DNA from: Daphnia carinata
Taxonomy: Eukaryota > Arthropoda > Branchiopoda > Diplostraca > Daphniidae
NCBI RefSeq assembly: GCF_022539665.2
Contig: NC_081333.1
Location: forward strand, 10,848,971 to 10,912,970
Reading direction: 5' to 3'
DNA length: 64,000 nt
Shown here: in pieces, positions 40,101 through 50,974 of the stretch
How the letters are laid out: each line of letters starts with the position of its first letter
Numbering within the stretch: position 1 is the stretch's first letter
The notes under the pieces: model-generated
What the model saw: only the letters and a program-made list of their open reading frames with translations
The model's database searches: none
What the model was told of the DNA's origin: nothing
Position numbers and translations under genes: made by a program

Positions 40101-42400
40101 TTAGTGATGGTGGCGCGCGAGTTCTTCGTTCGTGAGTTGTTGTTTTTTTTTATACGCGTCTGCATTAACGGAGAGACGATCGACCCGAATTCTTTAACGC
40201 TATTTTTACGACTGAAGGAGAAAGAAGATGTGAGGCAGAGGAGTGTAACACAATACTTTGAGTGCGTTCAAGATTTTCTTTTTGGCTTGTATACACAACA
40301 AACTGGGCGGGCGTCGCATCATGTCGTCTTGTGTAGAGTTCAAGCGCCTTTTGGTAATAATGGGCGAAGCAAAAAGAAACGAACGAAGCAAGCTTGTAGA
40401 TAAAAACAGCTGTTTGGTGCTGGCCAAGGAAAGAATATGCCTCTGTCGCCCGTCTCATGTCCGAGTGAGAAAGACGTGCAGAGTACAGTGAGAAGGCGAG
40501 AGAGAAGATGAACGGGCACATTCAAGCGCGAGCGGGACACTTGAATGACAAAGCAAGAAATTCAAAGTCACTCGACACCGGGCAACTTTGCCCGTCAGGT
40601 AGAAACACACACAGACTAAATATCGCGCCGGTTGTCAGTTCCCACCCACAGCCAGGTGCGACGCGGGGTAGATGCAACGTCGCACAGACAATTCCATCCG
40701 CCGCGCCATCCGTGAATGTACAAACTAACTGGAATGACAATGAAACGCGATGAAAAATTTGTTTAAAAGAATTTGTTTTTGCCGTGACGAAATAACAACG
40801 AAAGGGAATTACCCGTTTTGTTTTCTTATAGTTTTTCCTAGTTCATGATCATGTAGAGCCCACACGATTTACGTGGACAACTTGTGTTGTTCTTAACAAG
40901 ATTGAAGCAAATGAAAAATTCATGAGGCCATCATTCCAAACATTTTTTCCTAAAAATAACTCTAGCCACCACTCAATTTTAGTTGACAATCCATCGTGGT
41001 GGAGAGCAAGAAACTCAAGGTATCCACAAAAAGGTAATATGAGATCAAGAAGAATAAGAGGAGCAATTCCTTATTCTTTTGCTCAGTGACTGGGCAAAGC
41101 GTTTTCTTTTCTTCTTGTCATCGTCTGACCAAAATCCAATTTGTGGTTGGCTCGGGGTACGAACACACACAACGGACCCACACGCGTATGTATATATATA
41201 AGTATCCAGCAATTCATGTGTGCAGACAGAGAGGTCTCGAGTGATATTTGACACCTTCTTCTACACTCTACCACACGGAGAACCTTCTTGCGCTGACTAC
41301 TCATTTTTTTTTTTTTTGGCATTCTTTCATGGATGGCTGACTTCCCTGCTGTTATTTCTCATTGCCCGCAATAGACGTTTTGCTATTCTTCACGCACGCA
41401 TTTTTTTTTCTGCCTGTATCATGGAGCATGAAAAAGACGAGAGACACATCTTCTATGATACACAAATGAAGAGAAAAAAAAAAAGAAGTTGAGACAGCAA
41501 AAAAAGAAGAATTCTAATCAAATAAAAACACAGTGATATGGCTGTTGCCACACAACACCAGACACCACACGACCACCTGATTCTAATGCATTGTCCACCA
41601 CGCCGCACGTTCTCCTATGGCATGTAGACTTGTATATTCTAACACACACACACAACACAAAAATGGATATAACAAAAGAATGAAAGAAGATTTCAAGGTC
41701 TTTATAAAATCTACGCGCATTTGGGCTGGAATGCACCATGCAGCACGGGCTAATAATGTACTATACCTCTTTTTTTTTTATTATGATACAGAGAAGGAAG
41801 AGAGAAAAAAAGATCCATAAATTGTTCTTCTTATTGGAAAGAAAGCGGATTGTGTCGTTGGCAAGCGCTGGAAGATGAAGGAAAAAGAACAGCGTGGCGT
41901 TGCTGTAAAAACAGAAAAGACAAGAGGACTGTTTAAGAGCCTTTGATTGTTTGGCGAGAAGAAGGAAGAAGAAGAAACCTGTAGAAATAACGTTCAATAC
42001 CGCGTGACTGGACGACCAACAAAAGGTCCGCATGCTACACTACCTCGTCTGTATAAAGAAATCCAAATCATCCTCTTCTGTGTGAACTGTATGTATACTC
42101 ACCTCTCGGCTGGCGATGGAATAATCGAAAATCTCACACACTCACTTCTCTCGTTTCTATTCCCCTTTGCCACTATTCTCGCTCATTTGGATTTCAATTT
42201 AAATATTTGATAGTCTGGTATTTTTTGGGCTCTTGTAATAAATGCCTTTCTTCTCTCGTGTCTTTCACCCTTCCTTTACCTGTAACAGTAAGGGCTTTTG
42301 TATTTGTATTTAACGAATGTCGACTACACAAGTTTCTTGTGGCAGCATTTTACAGCGTTCCGGTCTTATGAAGGAATGAAAGAACAAGACAAACCGAGAA
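37200..42400. other. Stretch without a recognised gene
   Basis: Less repeat-dense than the first 36 kb but still with T and A runs. An open segment at 37381-37506 follows a CTGCAG acceptor and includes TRSTEYPPPPPRTEQKETYT; it could be a further exon of the 36.1-kb candidate. A TATA box (TATAAAAG at 39547) lacks a convincing initiator. High-complexity sequence at about 39,600-40,750 carries open frames on both strands but no recognisable protein. E-boxes lie at 38935, 40653 and 41574. Confidence 0.5.
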
Positions 42401-42422
42401 TGACGTTGGCAGATTTCGGCCC

Positions 42423-42677
42423 TTGGGGGCCGCCCAAGCAACACTATATGGCCCGTCTCACCCAAGACACATCCTAACTGATAGGCACTACAATGTTTCG
42501 TTGACTTCGCACTCTCCTCTTCTTATTAGACAACGGTCGACAAAAGCTACTCAACAAATAAGGGAGGGGTCCTTGGCGTCTCTTTCAACAGCTCGTAAGA
42601 CACCAACATATGGCGGTGCCAACAGAAAGGCTCTCGGCACAACATTCCACACTGTTTTGCCCTTCTACAACTCTTGA
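42423..42677 (+). other. Coding-like terminal-exon candidate, unrecognised
   Basis: An 84-codon open frame without an ATG at its start runs to TGA at 42675-42677. It begins LGAAQATLYGPSHPRHILTD and later reads STARKTPTYGGANRKALGTT, with normal composition and no homopolymers. A possible acceptor (CTTCTTATTAG) lies just before 42532, so a terminal exon of about 146 nt is plausible. No family is recognised. It could be the 3' end of the unrecognised gene suspected at 36-37 kb, but no connecting exons were established. Confidence 0.2.
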
Positions 42678-42905
42678 CTTTCTTTGCAACCATGTCAGCC
42701 TTCTTCCTCTTCCACGTTTCAAATCGAGACATTTATTTTGTGCCTGTAGGTATCAGGTTGTTTTTGTTCCACCGGAATAATGCCTCACGTGCTATCTTAA
42801 ATGATTGTACGTGATATCTAGTTCTGAAACGCCCATTCAGTAGACGGCATGCTTGTTTTCCAATTCACCATATGAGTTATTGTATTTGTTGATTCTCTTT
42901 TTGCA

Positions 42906-42911
42906 TTTATT
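42906..42911 (-). terminator. Candidate poly(A) signal of the oxidase gene
   Basis: TTTATT on the plus strand is AATAAA on the minus strand, about 270 nt beyond the oxidase stop codon. No closer AATAAA was seen. This implies a 3' UTR of roughly 0.3 kb. Confidence 0.4.
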
Positions 42912-43182
42912 ACAGCTTCACGAAAACCCTCCCTATTATCTACGGACAATGATCCAGCTTGCTAATTGATTGCTTTAAACAAATGTAAGGGTATTTTCTA
43001 GTAGGTAAGTCCACTAACTTTTCACGTCAATGCAAAGGTCCCAGAGTGTGATGAGGTAACTTGCAGAAATGAGCCAGCAAAGAGTTAAATTTCTTCCTCA
43101 ACTAAGAACAGTAAACAAGTCTGAAGCGCCATGAACCTTTTCAAATCTGTGGACATCTTCTTTTTTTCTTCATGATTATATA

Positions 43183-44726
43183 TCACAATTTCGAGGCCAA
43201 ATAATTTTCTGAAGTTAAGGTCCCTTCAAGCAGATTAGCCACTTTCAAGGCGCATCCGTAAAACGTGGTCAAACCAGAACCTCCATGACCATAATTGTGT
43301 ATGACCTGCAGAGACAACAATCGTAAAGTGACGGCAATTATCAACGGGATTCAGAGGCAGTTATAACATATTGTGCGTAGAAATAGCTCCTGCATACCGT
43401 CAGCGGTTTGTCGTCGATCATCTTCTTCTCCAGTTCGACTCGTAGTTGACTGCGGCCTGGCCGCAACCCAACCCATTCGTATAAGATTTCCGCTTTCTAC
43501 GTAATATTCAGTGCCCAATAAGCATATGTTTGTAAAATAAAGGGAAAAATTAGGAGATGTGTTGCGCTGCATTACAGCTATTATGTGGTAACGGCATGTT
43601 TATCAATTACCTCTAAAGAGGGGAACAGGGAAGTACAACCTTCGAGGATAAATTTGGCATCTTCTTTCCTGGGAATGGTATCCCACTGATCCTTATCATG
43701 CGTTCCTCCCAATACAACACTGTCCTGGCTGCTCAAAATAAGAGTAATGAAGAACATTCATTGAAAGGGAAATTGGAAGACCGGGTAAATACTTTGGGAT
43801 GATGTAATTTCCAACATCACTGTCATCAATCAAAATGGATTTTTGCCAGGGAGCTTTTATCTATATGTACAGTAAGGATATCATGTAACACAATGTTTTA
43901 ACCGTTCCAGCAACTTGGCGAAAGACTTACACGAAAGATATGTCCACGGATCGGGTGAACTAATGTATCTTTGGCCAATTCTTTGGCTCCAATTCCAGAG
44001 CAATTGATAATTACATCAAAATCAGAAGCTAATTCTTCGAGACACTCTAGCCGTTTTACTACGACGTTGCCTCCTTTGCTGCGGAATTGCTCCATTAAAT
44101 GTGGCATTAATTTGGATCCTTCACAGGTGAAAGTGACAAAACGATAGCCTTGCCTGCCAAGAAATGATATTTATTAGACGTCTGATTTCCGGTGTACGAG
44201 AAAATATTAACAGACTTCCACTGTGGTTTTTTGTAACGGGCCAATTCTTCTTTTTTGAGAACTTGAAATCCATAAACGAAATCGCTGTACGAGGGTATGG
44301 AACTCGGTGTGTCAGAAGTTTGTAAACATGGCACAAGGGACACTCCAAGCTTTCCACCTAAAGGTGAATTCCACAGTTCCCTTAAGAAATCCCATGTGCC
44401 CTTGGAATAAGCACTGCAAAAAGAAAATATATACTGAAAAATTATGCAACTTCAATTCTTTATCATAAACCTTACTAAACATCACTTTCAGGTGTATCTC
44501 CGAGAAGAAAAGGCATCCAGAGACCAGCTAGTGTTTTAACTGTTTAATTTTTTCAGTTTACTATATAGAACCTTGTGAACAAATTACCTGCTCCATCACT
44601 TGTTGTCCCAGGACTAAATTTGTCAGCAAACAGGGTAATAGGTAGATGTGGAAATTTCTCTTGCAAAACCTTTGCAACACTCAGTCCAACTATTCCTGCT
44701 CCAATCACTGCTACTCTCACAACCAT
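43183..44726 (-). CDS. DDO: D-aspartate/D-amino-acid oxidase, peroxisomal
   Basis: FAD-dependent oxidase that deaminates D-amino acids to 2-oxo acids, ammonia and hydrogen peroxide. Eight exons, in transcript order: 44588-44726, 44476-44527, 44216-44413, 43931-44153, 43793-43860, 43611-43728, 43398-43496, 43183-43305. They join in frame to 339 aa, close to the roughly 340 aa usual for the family. The dinucleotide-binding motif GAGIVG is at residues 9-14. A family core follows (GLWMPFLLGDTP, then NCSGIGAKEL and PIRGH). The DAO signature HNYGHGGSGLT is near residue 302. Arg281 in VGLRPGR matches the substrate-carboxylate arginine and Tyr223 in NYIIP is conserved. The last residues SKL are a peroxisomal PTS1 signal. 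LGGT and NCSGIG favour the D-aspartate branch, but the arginine found in mammalian DDO before the YxxP motif is Asp here, so substrate preference is open. Introns are only 60-114 bp. The ATG lies 43 nt after the stop of the SMIM13-like gene on the same strand. Confidence 0.93.
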
Positions 44727-44769
44727 CTCAAGAGTTTTGAATCCAACACAATATCACAGATAGCCACTA

Positions 44770-45180
44770 TCAATCTAGTCTGGATTTCCTAGACCTTATT
44801 TTAGTGGGACTGCTGATAGCTGCAACACTGGATGCCTCTGAATTAGGTTCAGAAACAGTTCCTAGTAGCTCTCGGACAAACTTGAATCGTGACAAGAAGA
44901 ATTTCCAAACAAGAAACCAACCTAAAACAGACCAAGTGATCTTTATTGAGTATAGAAGTTTTGAAAAAATTTTATAGGGGCTCATATGGTACTAAATTGA
45001 AAAGAATGAAAGCACGTATCAGTTGGAAAACTAAAACTCTAGATAACTGTCGTTTAACTATCGCCTCTAGTAATGGCAATGATTGAAGAAAATACCTATT
45101 CCAACAATGCTCAAAACAATAATAACAGAAGCCACCAATCCCAGGATCACGAGCAGTATATCCGTGACGAAATGGCTCAT
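44770..45180 (-). CDS. SMIM13: Small integral membrane protein 13-like
   Basis: Two exons (45096-45180 and 44770-44921, intron of 174 bp, phase 1) give 78 aa. One N-terminal membrane segment (ILLVILGLVASVIIVLSIVG, residues 8-27) is followed by GWFLVWKFFLSRFKFVRELL, then an acidic and Ser-rich stretch and a basic KIRSRKSR near the C terminus. The GW-x-x-VW-x-x-F-L-S-x-FKF-x-REL block is the hallmark I recall from vertebrate SMIM13, whose tail also has a KIR/RIRS-like motif. Molecular function of the family is unknown. The start is the only ATG that gives the membrane segment; a longer frame from 45193 is out of register. It shares a divergent upstream region with importin beta-1 and lies 43 nt upstream of the oxidase ATG. 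Confidence 0.85.
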
Positions 45181-46078
45181 TTTTAACAAACATTTACATT
45201 AATTATGCTTCGCCATGTTAACACACGGACAAAGTTCGTGCTTTATCAAAGTTGTTGTCTTGTTGACGATTCGTTCATAATAAAACATTAAAGGCCTGTC
45301 CACTATTTAGCAAACCAAGGTTTGGTCAAGGTATACGTACAAGGTTTGCCATCTGCAATGAGAAAGAGGAAGTTCTGATGAATAGTATAAATCAAAATGA
45401 GAAATGATTTCATTTCATTTCGATAATTGGCCAGATTTACTGATCCCTATAATTTATCTACTAAATATAACAACTATTTTTAAAATTTGTAATTTGATCA
45501 ATCAACAAATGCAAATAATGCCCTTTCGTTTTCCTATAGAGGACCCAAATATTTTCTGGTGATTATAAATTAAGCTATACCAGGGTTTCGTATTTTGTGT
45601 ATTTTGATATTTTATTATTGCATTATTAGAAAGATGTGCGTAGATTTCGAAGCATGCTACGCTGACTAGTGACTAATAGTCAACTTTTTCGTAATGGTTT
45701 TGCCGCCATTTTTGCCGTAGCGGAAGTCTACGTTATGCTACGCGCAGACTAAATAGTCCCGTAAAATATATACGTTATCAGTACAATTAGTTAATGTCAT
45801 TATTTTTTAACTAAATAAAAATTCAAGTTTATTTTTTCAAGATCCAGTGTGTGCCCCACTTTGTCCAAATATTGGATTGAGGTAATCGAGGAATTCTTTT
45901 GAAATAGAGCCTCCGCCTGGTGGTTTTTTTTTGCCACCATGTGGGACTACTCACCGGTTTTACTGAATCCAACCCTAGTCGGTAGCCGTTTGATTCTTTC
46001 ACGCCAGCCCATTAACAAGTCCTAGACATTTTTTACGGCTGAAAGATCTGTGATATTTATTAAATAAAAGGAGGGAAA
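45181..46078. promoter_or_regulatory. Bidirectional promoter between SMIM13-like and importin beta-1
   Basis: A 0.9-kb divergent intergenic region. It carries GCCGCCATTTT (45702-45712), the reverse complement of the YY1/Pho consensus AAnATGGCGGC, and GCGGAAGT (45720-45727), an ETS-like site. These flank a repeated module: ATGCTACGC at 45654-45662 with palindrome GACTAATAGTC at 45671-45681, then ATGCTACGC at 45735-45743 with GACTAAATAGTC at 45747-45758. YY1 and ETS sites are typical of housekeeping bidirectional promoters. No TATA box at suitable spacing was seen for either gene. Motifs are seen directly; binding is inferred. Confidence 0.6.
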
Positions 46079-49000
46079 ATGGTGCCCGAACCCAATATTC
46101 AACTAATTCAAATTTTGGAGAAAACCGTATCGTCAGGTTAGTTGGTTTTATATTATTTTTTTACATTCACAATACGGCATGGTTACAACGCCATTGATCT
46201 TCTAGTTTACGAATGCTTTTTCTAACTGCCATTCACATTTGTTTTCACAGAAAAGAATGAATTGGAAGCAGCCCAAAGTTATCTTGAACAAGCTGCTAGG
46301 GGGAATCTGGTGAGTAATGGTTCTTTATAAGTCATTTGGCTGTAGACCTTCTGTTACCAAGTGAAACTCCACCAGACACAAGAAATTTTATAGTGGCCTA
46401 CCATTATTGTTGCTTGTGAGTGCTCATATACATTAAAAATGTAATTGTTGGATTGTCATTTCTTTAAGGTGGAATTTATCAGAGCCTTATCTGATATTCT
46501 TGCCCATGGAGCCAATAGCCCTGTTGCCCGGATGGCAGCTGGTCTGCAGTTGAAAAATTGCCTGACTTCTAAAGATACAGATGTTAAGCTAGAGTACCAA
46601 CAAAGATGGTTGTCGTTCCCACCCGACCTAAGGGCCTATGTCAAAAAGAACATTTTAGCTGCCTTGGGAACAGAGACTATTCGACCCAGTTCTGCTGCCC
46701 AGTGTGTTGCGTATATGGCAGTTGCTGAACTGCCAGTCAGTCAATGGCCAGAACTTATTTCAGTACTTGTTGCCAATGTCACTGCAGCCAACAGCACTGA
46801 AATGGTTCGTGAAGCCACACTTGAAACTATTGGATACATTTGCCAGGATATTGTAAGTGGCTTCATCAAGATTATAAATTTCAATTCTGATCAAATTGGC
46901 AAGAGGCATATCAATTATATTTTTTTTTTTCTAAATTAGGATGCTGAGGTGTTAGCAACTCAGTCGAACGAGATCCTTACCGCCATCGTTCATGGTATGA
47001 AGCGCGAAGAACCAAGTAACCACGTCAGATTGGCCGCCACAACTGCATTGTTGAATTCTTTGGAGTTCACCAAAGCCAACTTTGATAAAGAAGTATATTC
47101 CTCGGTTAGTTTGATCAGTCAATTTTTTACCGATATATTTTTTTTTACGTAGAGTGAACGCCACTTCATTATGCAAGTTGTATGTGAAGCAACGCAGTCA
47201 CCTGACACCAAAGTGCGTGTTGCAGCTCTTCAATGCCTGGTCAAAATTATGTCTCTCTATTATCAATACATGGAGCACTATATGGGACCTGCGCTTTTCG
47301 CCGTAAGTCACAATAATGAATAGAAGAAAGGAATATTAAAGCATAAAATTTCTGAATAGATTACCCTGGAAGCGATGAGATCGGAAATCGATGAAATCGC
47401 CCTTCAAGGTATTGAATTCTGGTCGAACGTTTGCGATGAGGAAGTGGATTTGGCCATCGAGGCTAGCGAGGCTGCTGAAATGGGGCGTCCTCCCGAGCAT
47501 ACTTCGAAATTTTACGCCAAGGGCGCGCTTCAGTACTTAGTTCCCGTATTGATGCAAACCCTGACCAAACAAGAAGAGTATGATGACGAGGACGATTGGA
47601 ATCCTTGTAAGGCAGCTGGCGTATGCCTCATGTTGTTAGCTAACTGCTGTGAAGATGTTATTGTTCCTCACGTGCTTCCGTTCGTCAAGGAAAATATTGA
47701 GGTAGAGACGTTCGTATTTTATATCTTCCGTGTGACAAGTAAGTTTAATACTTCTTTCTTTAGAATCCTGATTGGCGTTTCCGCGATGCTGCTGTCATGG
47801 CTTTTGGCTCCATTCTCGAAGGGCCTGATGCCACACAGTTAAAGCCAATTGTAGAACAAGCCATGCCTTTCCTGTTTAAATTGATGCATGATACCAGCGT
47901 TAATGTTCGCGATACTGCAGCATGGACGATAGGACGTGTTTGTGAAATCATTCCCGATGCCGCTGTAGCCCCTCCGAATTTGCAGCCATTGCTTCAAGCG
48001 TTAGTCACTGGACTGACTGCAGAACCTCGTGTTGCCTCTAATGTCTGCTGGGCGTTCTCAAGCCTTGCTGAAGCTGCCTATGAAACTGCATCACAGGTAT
48101 TTAATTTCTTTTTATCCGAAATTATTTTTAAAATATATATATATGTATTGTGTTAATGAACAGGCTACTGACGGAAATGAACCGGACTCCTACTGCCTAT
48201 CTGAATATTTTGAGCCAATTGTTCAGAAATTGTTGGAAACTACCGATAGACCAGACGCTGCCCAAGCTAATCTTCGTGCCGCTGCCTATGAAGCTTTAAT
48301 GGAAATGGTCAAAAACTCTCCCAAGGACTGCTATCTCACCGTTCAAAAGACTACAATGGTGATCTTGGAGCGATTGCAACAGGTATTTCTGCCAACATAT
48401 TTTCCAGAATTATATAAATATTTTGGATTTTTCTATCAAGGTCCTTAACATGGAATCCCATGTGTCATCGCACTCGGATCGAGTCCAGTACAACGATCTG
48501 CAGTCCCTACTTTGCGCCACGCTTCAAAGCGTACTTCGTAAAGTCACCCCAGAAGATGCGCCCAAGATTTCCGACCCGATCATGGCGGCCCTGCTGCAGA
48601 TGTTCAATTCGAGCGCTGGGCCAAACCGAGCTGGTGGTGTTCAGGAGGACGCGTTGATGGCAGTGGCTACTTTGACTGAAGTTCTTGGCGAAGGCTTCAT
48701 CAAGTACATGGAAGCTTTCCGCCCCTATCTCATCATGGGATTGAGGAACCACGCTGAAACCACCATATGTCAGGCGTCGGTTGGTTTGGTTGGTGATATT
48801 TGCCGAGCCCTTGGTGTCAAGATTCTTCCCTTCTGCGATTCGATTATGTCGCTTCTCTTGGAAACGCTTGGCAACAATGATGTCGATCGGAAAGTGAAAC
48901 CACAAATTCTGGCTGTATTTGGAGATATGGCTTTGGCCATCGGCCCAGAATTCAAGAAATACCTTGAACTGGTTCTTGGCATGCTTCACCAGGCATCTCA

Positions 49001-49745
49001 GGCCCAAGTCAACCGGGTAATTATAGTTTTTAAGATTTTATCCATATAAATTTCTTCAGTACCTGGTTTTCCTCAGAACGATTTCGACATCATGGATTAC
49101 TTGAACGAGTTGAGAGAATGCTGTTTGGAAGCATACACTGGAATTGTTCAAGGTCTCAAAGGAGAAGACAAGGAAACGATTGGCACCGATGTTCAACTTC
49201 TACTTCCGCATGTTCCACACATGATCAATTTCATCACGACGATCGCGAGAGACAGGGAGAAGTCGGACGGAACGATTTCCGCTGCCGCTGGCCTTATCGG
49301 GTATACAATTATTGTTATCGTGAGTGGTATCAATCTAATTTTGTTTAATTTTCCACAGCGATCTTTGTTCGGCATTTGGTCACCAGTTATTGCCATTTGT
49401 TGATACTGAACCCATCACCGAGATGTTGACAATTGGCCGACGATCAAAGACAGGAAAAACTAAAACGCTGTCGAACTGGGCCACGAAGGAAATCCGTCGC
49501 CTGAAGAGCTCAGTCACTGCTAGTTGGTGAGTATTTCAGCTGCTAGCGTATTTTAGTTTCAAAGTGAGAGGAACGCTTTATTCTAGTTAATTTCATTTTA
49601 AATTACCCTTATTTTTATCCATAAAGTTAAGTTATTTTATCTTAGGTTAGGTACGTATAGTACGATAAACATTGGTTCTAAGGTTGATTGTGAGTGAAAG
49701 AGTATGGATATGAATGCGATTCTTTGTCTTATTGTCTGTTGCAGA
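46079..49745 (+). CDS. KPNB1: Importin subunit beta-1 (karyopherin beta-1)
   Basis: Nuclear import receptor that binds importin alpha or cargo, docks at the nuclear pore and releases cargo on RanGTP binding. Exons: 46079-46136, 46251-46309, 46469-46852, 46940-47092, 47153-47302, 47360-47701, 47764-48096, 48164-48382, 48441-49016, 49077-49300, 49359-49526, with the stop codon completed at 49745. They join to 888 aa, against about 876 in vertebrates. The whole length is HEAT repeats. Recognisable blocks include [19 protein letters not shown] at the N terminus, [62 protein letters not shown] and the acidic loop DDEDDW near residue 343 (HEAT 8, which contacts importin alpha and Ran). The C terminus is [16 protein letters not shown]. 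Reading through the last donor instead of splicing gives one extra Trp and a stop at 49528-49530. Introns are mostly 57-160 bp. It is orthologous to Drosophila Ketel. Confidence 0.97.
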
Positions 49746-50970
49746 TTGGCCAAATGAATGGTACGCATGCGCGTGAAGCAAAAGAGAAAATACGTGAACA
49801 TTTTGATGATGAAGCGTGAGTGGTGGATGAAAGTGAATCGGACTATGCCTACTAGTATCTCTTTTCAAAACTTGAAAACTTATTCCTCACTTCAGTACAC
49901 CTACACGCAGTCTTCCATCCTCTATCTCTTCTGTCTTTCCTTATTTTTTTTTACGGAAACCATCGCACCAATTCCTCTTCCTCGCCAGCACTAGTTCGCC
50001 CTTCCGTTTCAGTCTCTTTTCCTCCCTTTTTCCGTTTATTTTGGTTGAACGCTGTACGAATGTCCGAACGGATGTCTGCGAGCGTGTGAGTGTATGTATG
50101 TGTACAAGTAACATATCCATCATGTATGTCTGTATGTGTGCGAATGGGAAGTCGGTCAATTGATCTGTATGGAAAGATGTGAGAAAATGAGACGTGAAAC
50201 TTGTATGATTGAAGTGTCGGGGAGGGAATTCGAGTAAATGAGTGAGCGAAAGAGAATTTGCACGCAAGGGCGACCTTAGTGTCAAACCAGTTCTATCAAT
50301 TTCTCTCTTCCCCCTTTCTATCTAATTAAGGTTTTCCACTTAATCCAAGAAAAAAAGGGAAGGGCTTGCACATTTAGCTAAACCAACGACTGATAACGCG
50401 GGAAAAACGACTTTATACTGACGTGAGTGTGTGCGTGAATGTATGTTTCGGGTTTGTTTCATGTAGTAAGAATCTTAGATGTCCTTGCCAGCCTTTGAAA
50501 AAGATATTCACCATCGTAAGGGATAGTGCGTGTTGATTCCATTCCAATTTATATTACCGACCGATATCTATAATTTGGCCAGCTTATGAGACATGGTAAT
50601 AAGCGAATAGTGATCTTTTTTTATTTTAACATTTCCCCAACAATTTAGAATCTAATCATTAATTTCAAACGCTCTTAATTTGGTCGAGTCATACCTGTTG
50701 TAAATGAGAATACCAAGTACCTTTAAAAGTAAAAGCTCATCTAAGAGAGGGCGAATTGTTTAGAAATAGTGAACTAGAACTTGGTAATTAGATTGGAATA
50801 GAAGAAAAAAAAAAGTTTTTGCGAATTGTAATTTCGGTGAATGAAGAAATGATGGGGAATTTTGTAACGAAACAATGTGTGAATGGAACTCTCCGGTGTA
50901 ACTGAAACTGTGTAAATGTGACCGACTTAATACTTCTTAACGTGACTAATAAATGTGCGCAGTGCGGGCC
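49746..50970 (+). other. Importin beta-1 3' UTR and poly(A) signal
   Basis: After the stop codon there is no conserved frame. AATAAA at 50948-50953, followed by a G/T- and then A-rich stretch, is the likely cleavage signal, implying a 3' UTR of about 1.2 kb. ATGTATGTGTG-type repeats in 50080-50145 could act as UTR elements. Confidence 0.5.
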
Positions 50971-50974
50971 CTTG

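Noticed and set aside
40029-40403. 124-codon plus-strand frame with Phe-rich start
   Set aside because: Starts in a T run, overlaps open frames on the other strand, and has no recognisable motif.
48507-49007. 166-codon minus-strand frame
   Set aside because: Shadow of importin beta-1 exon 9.
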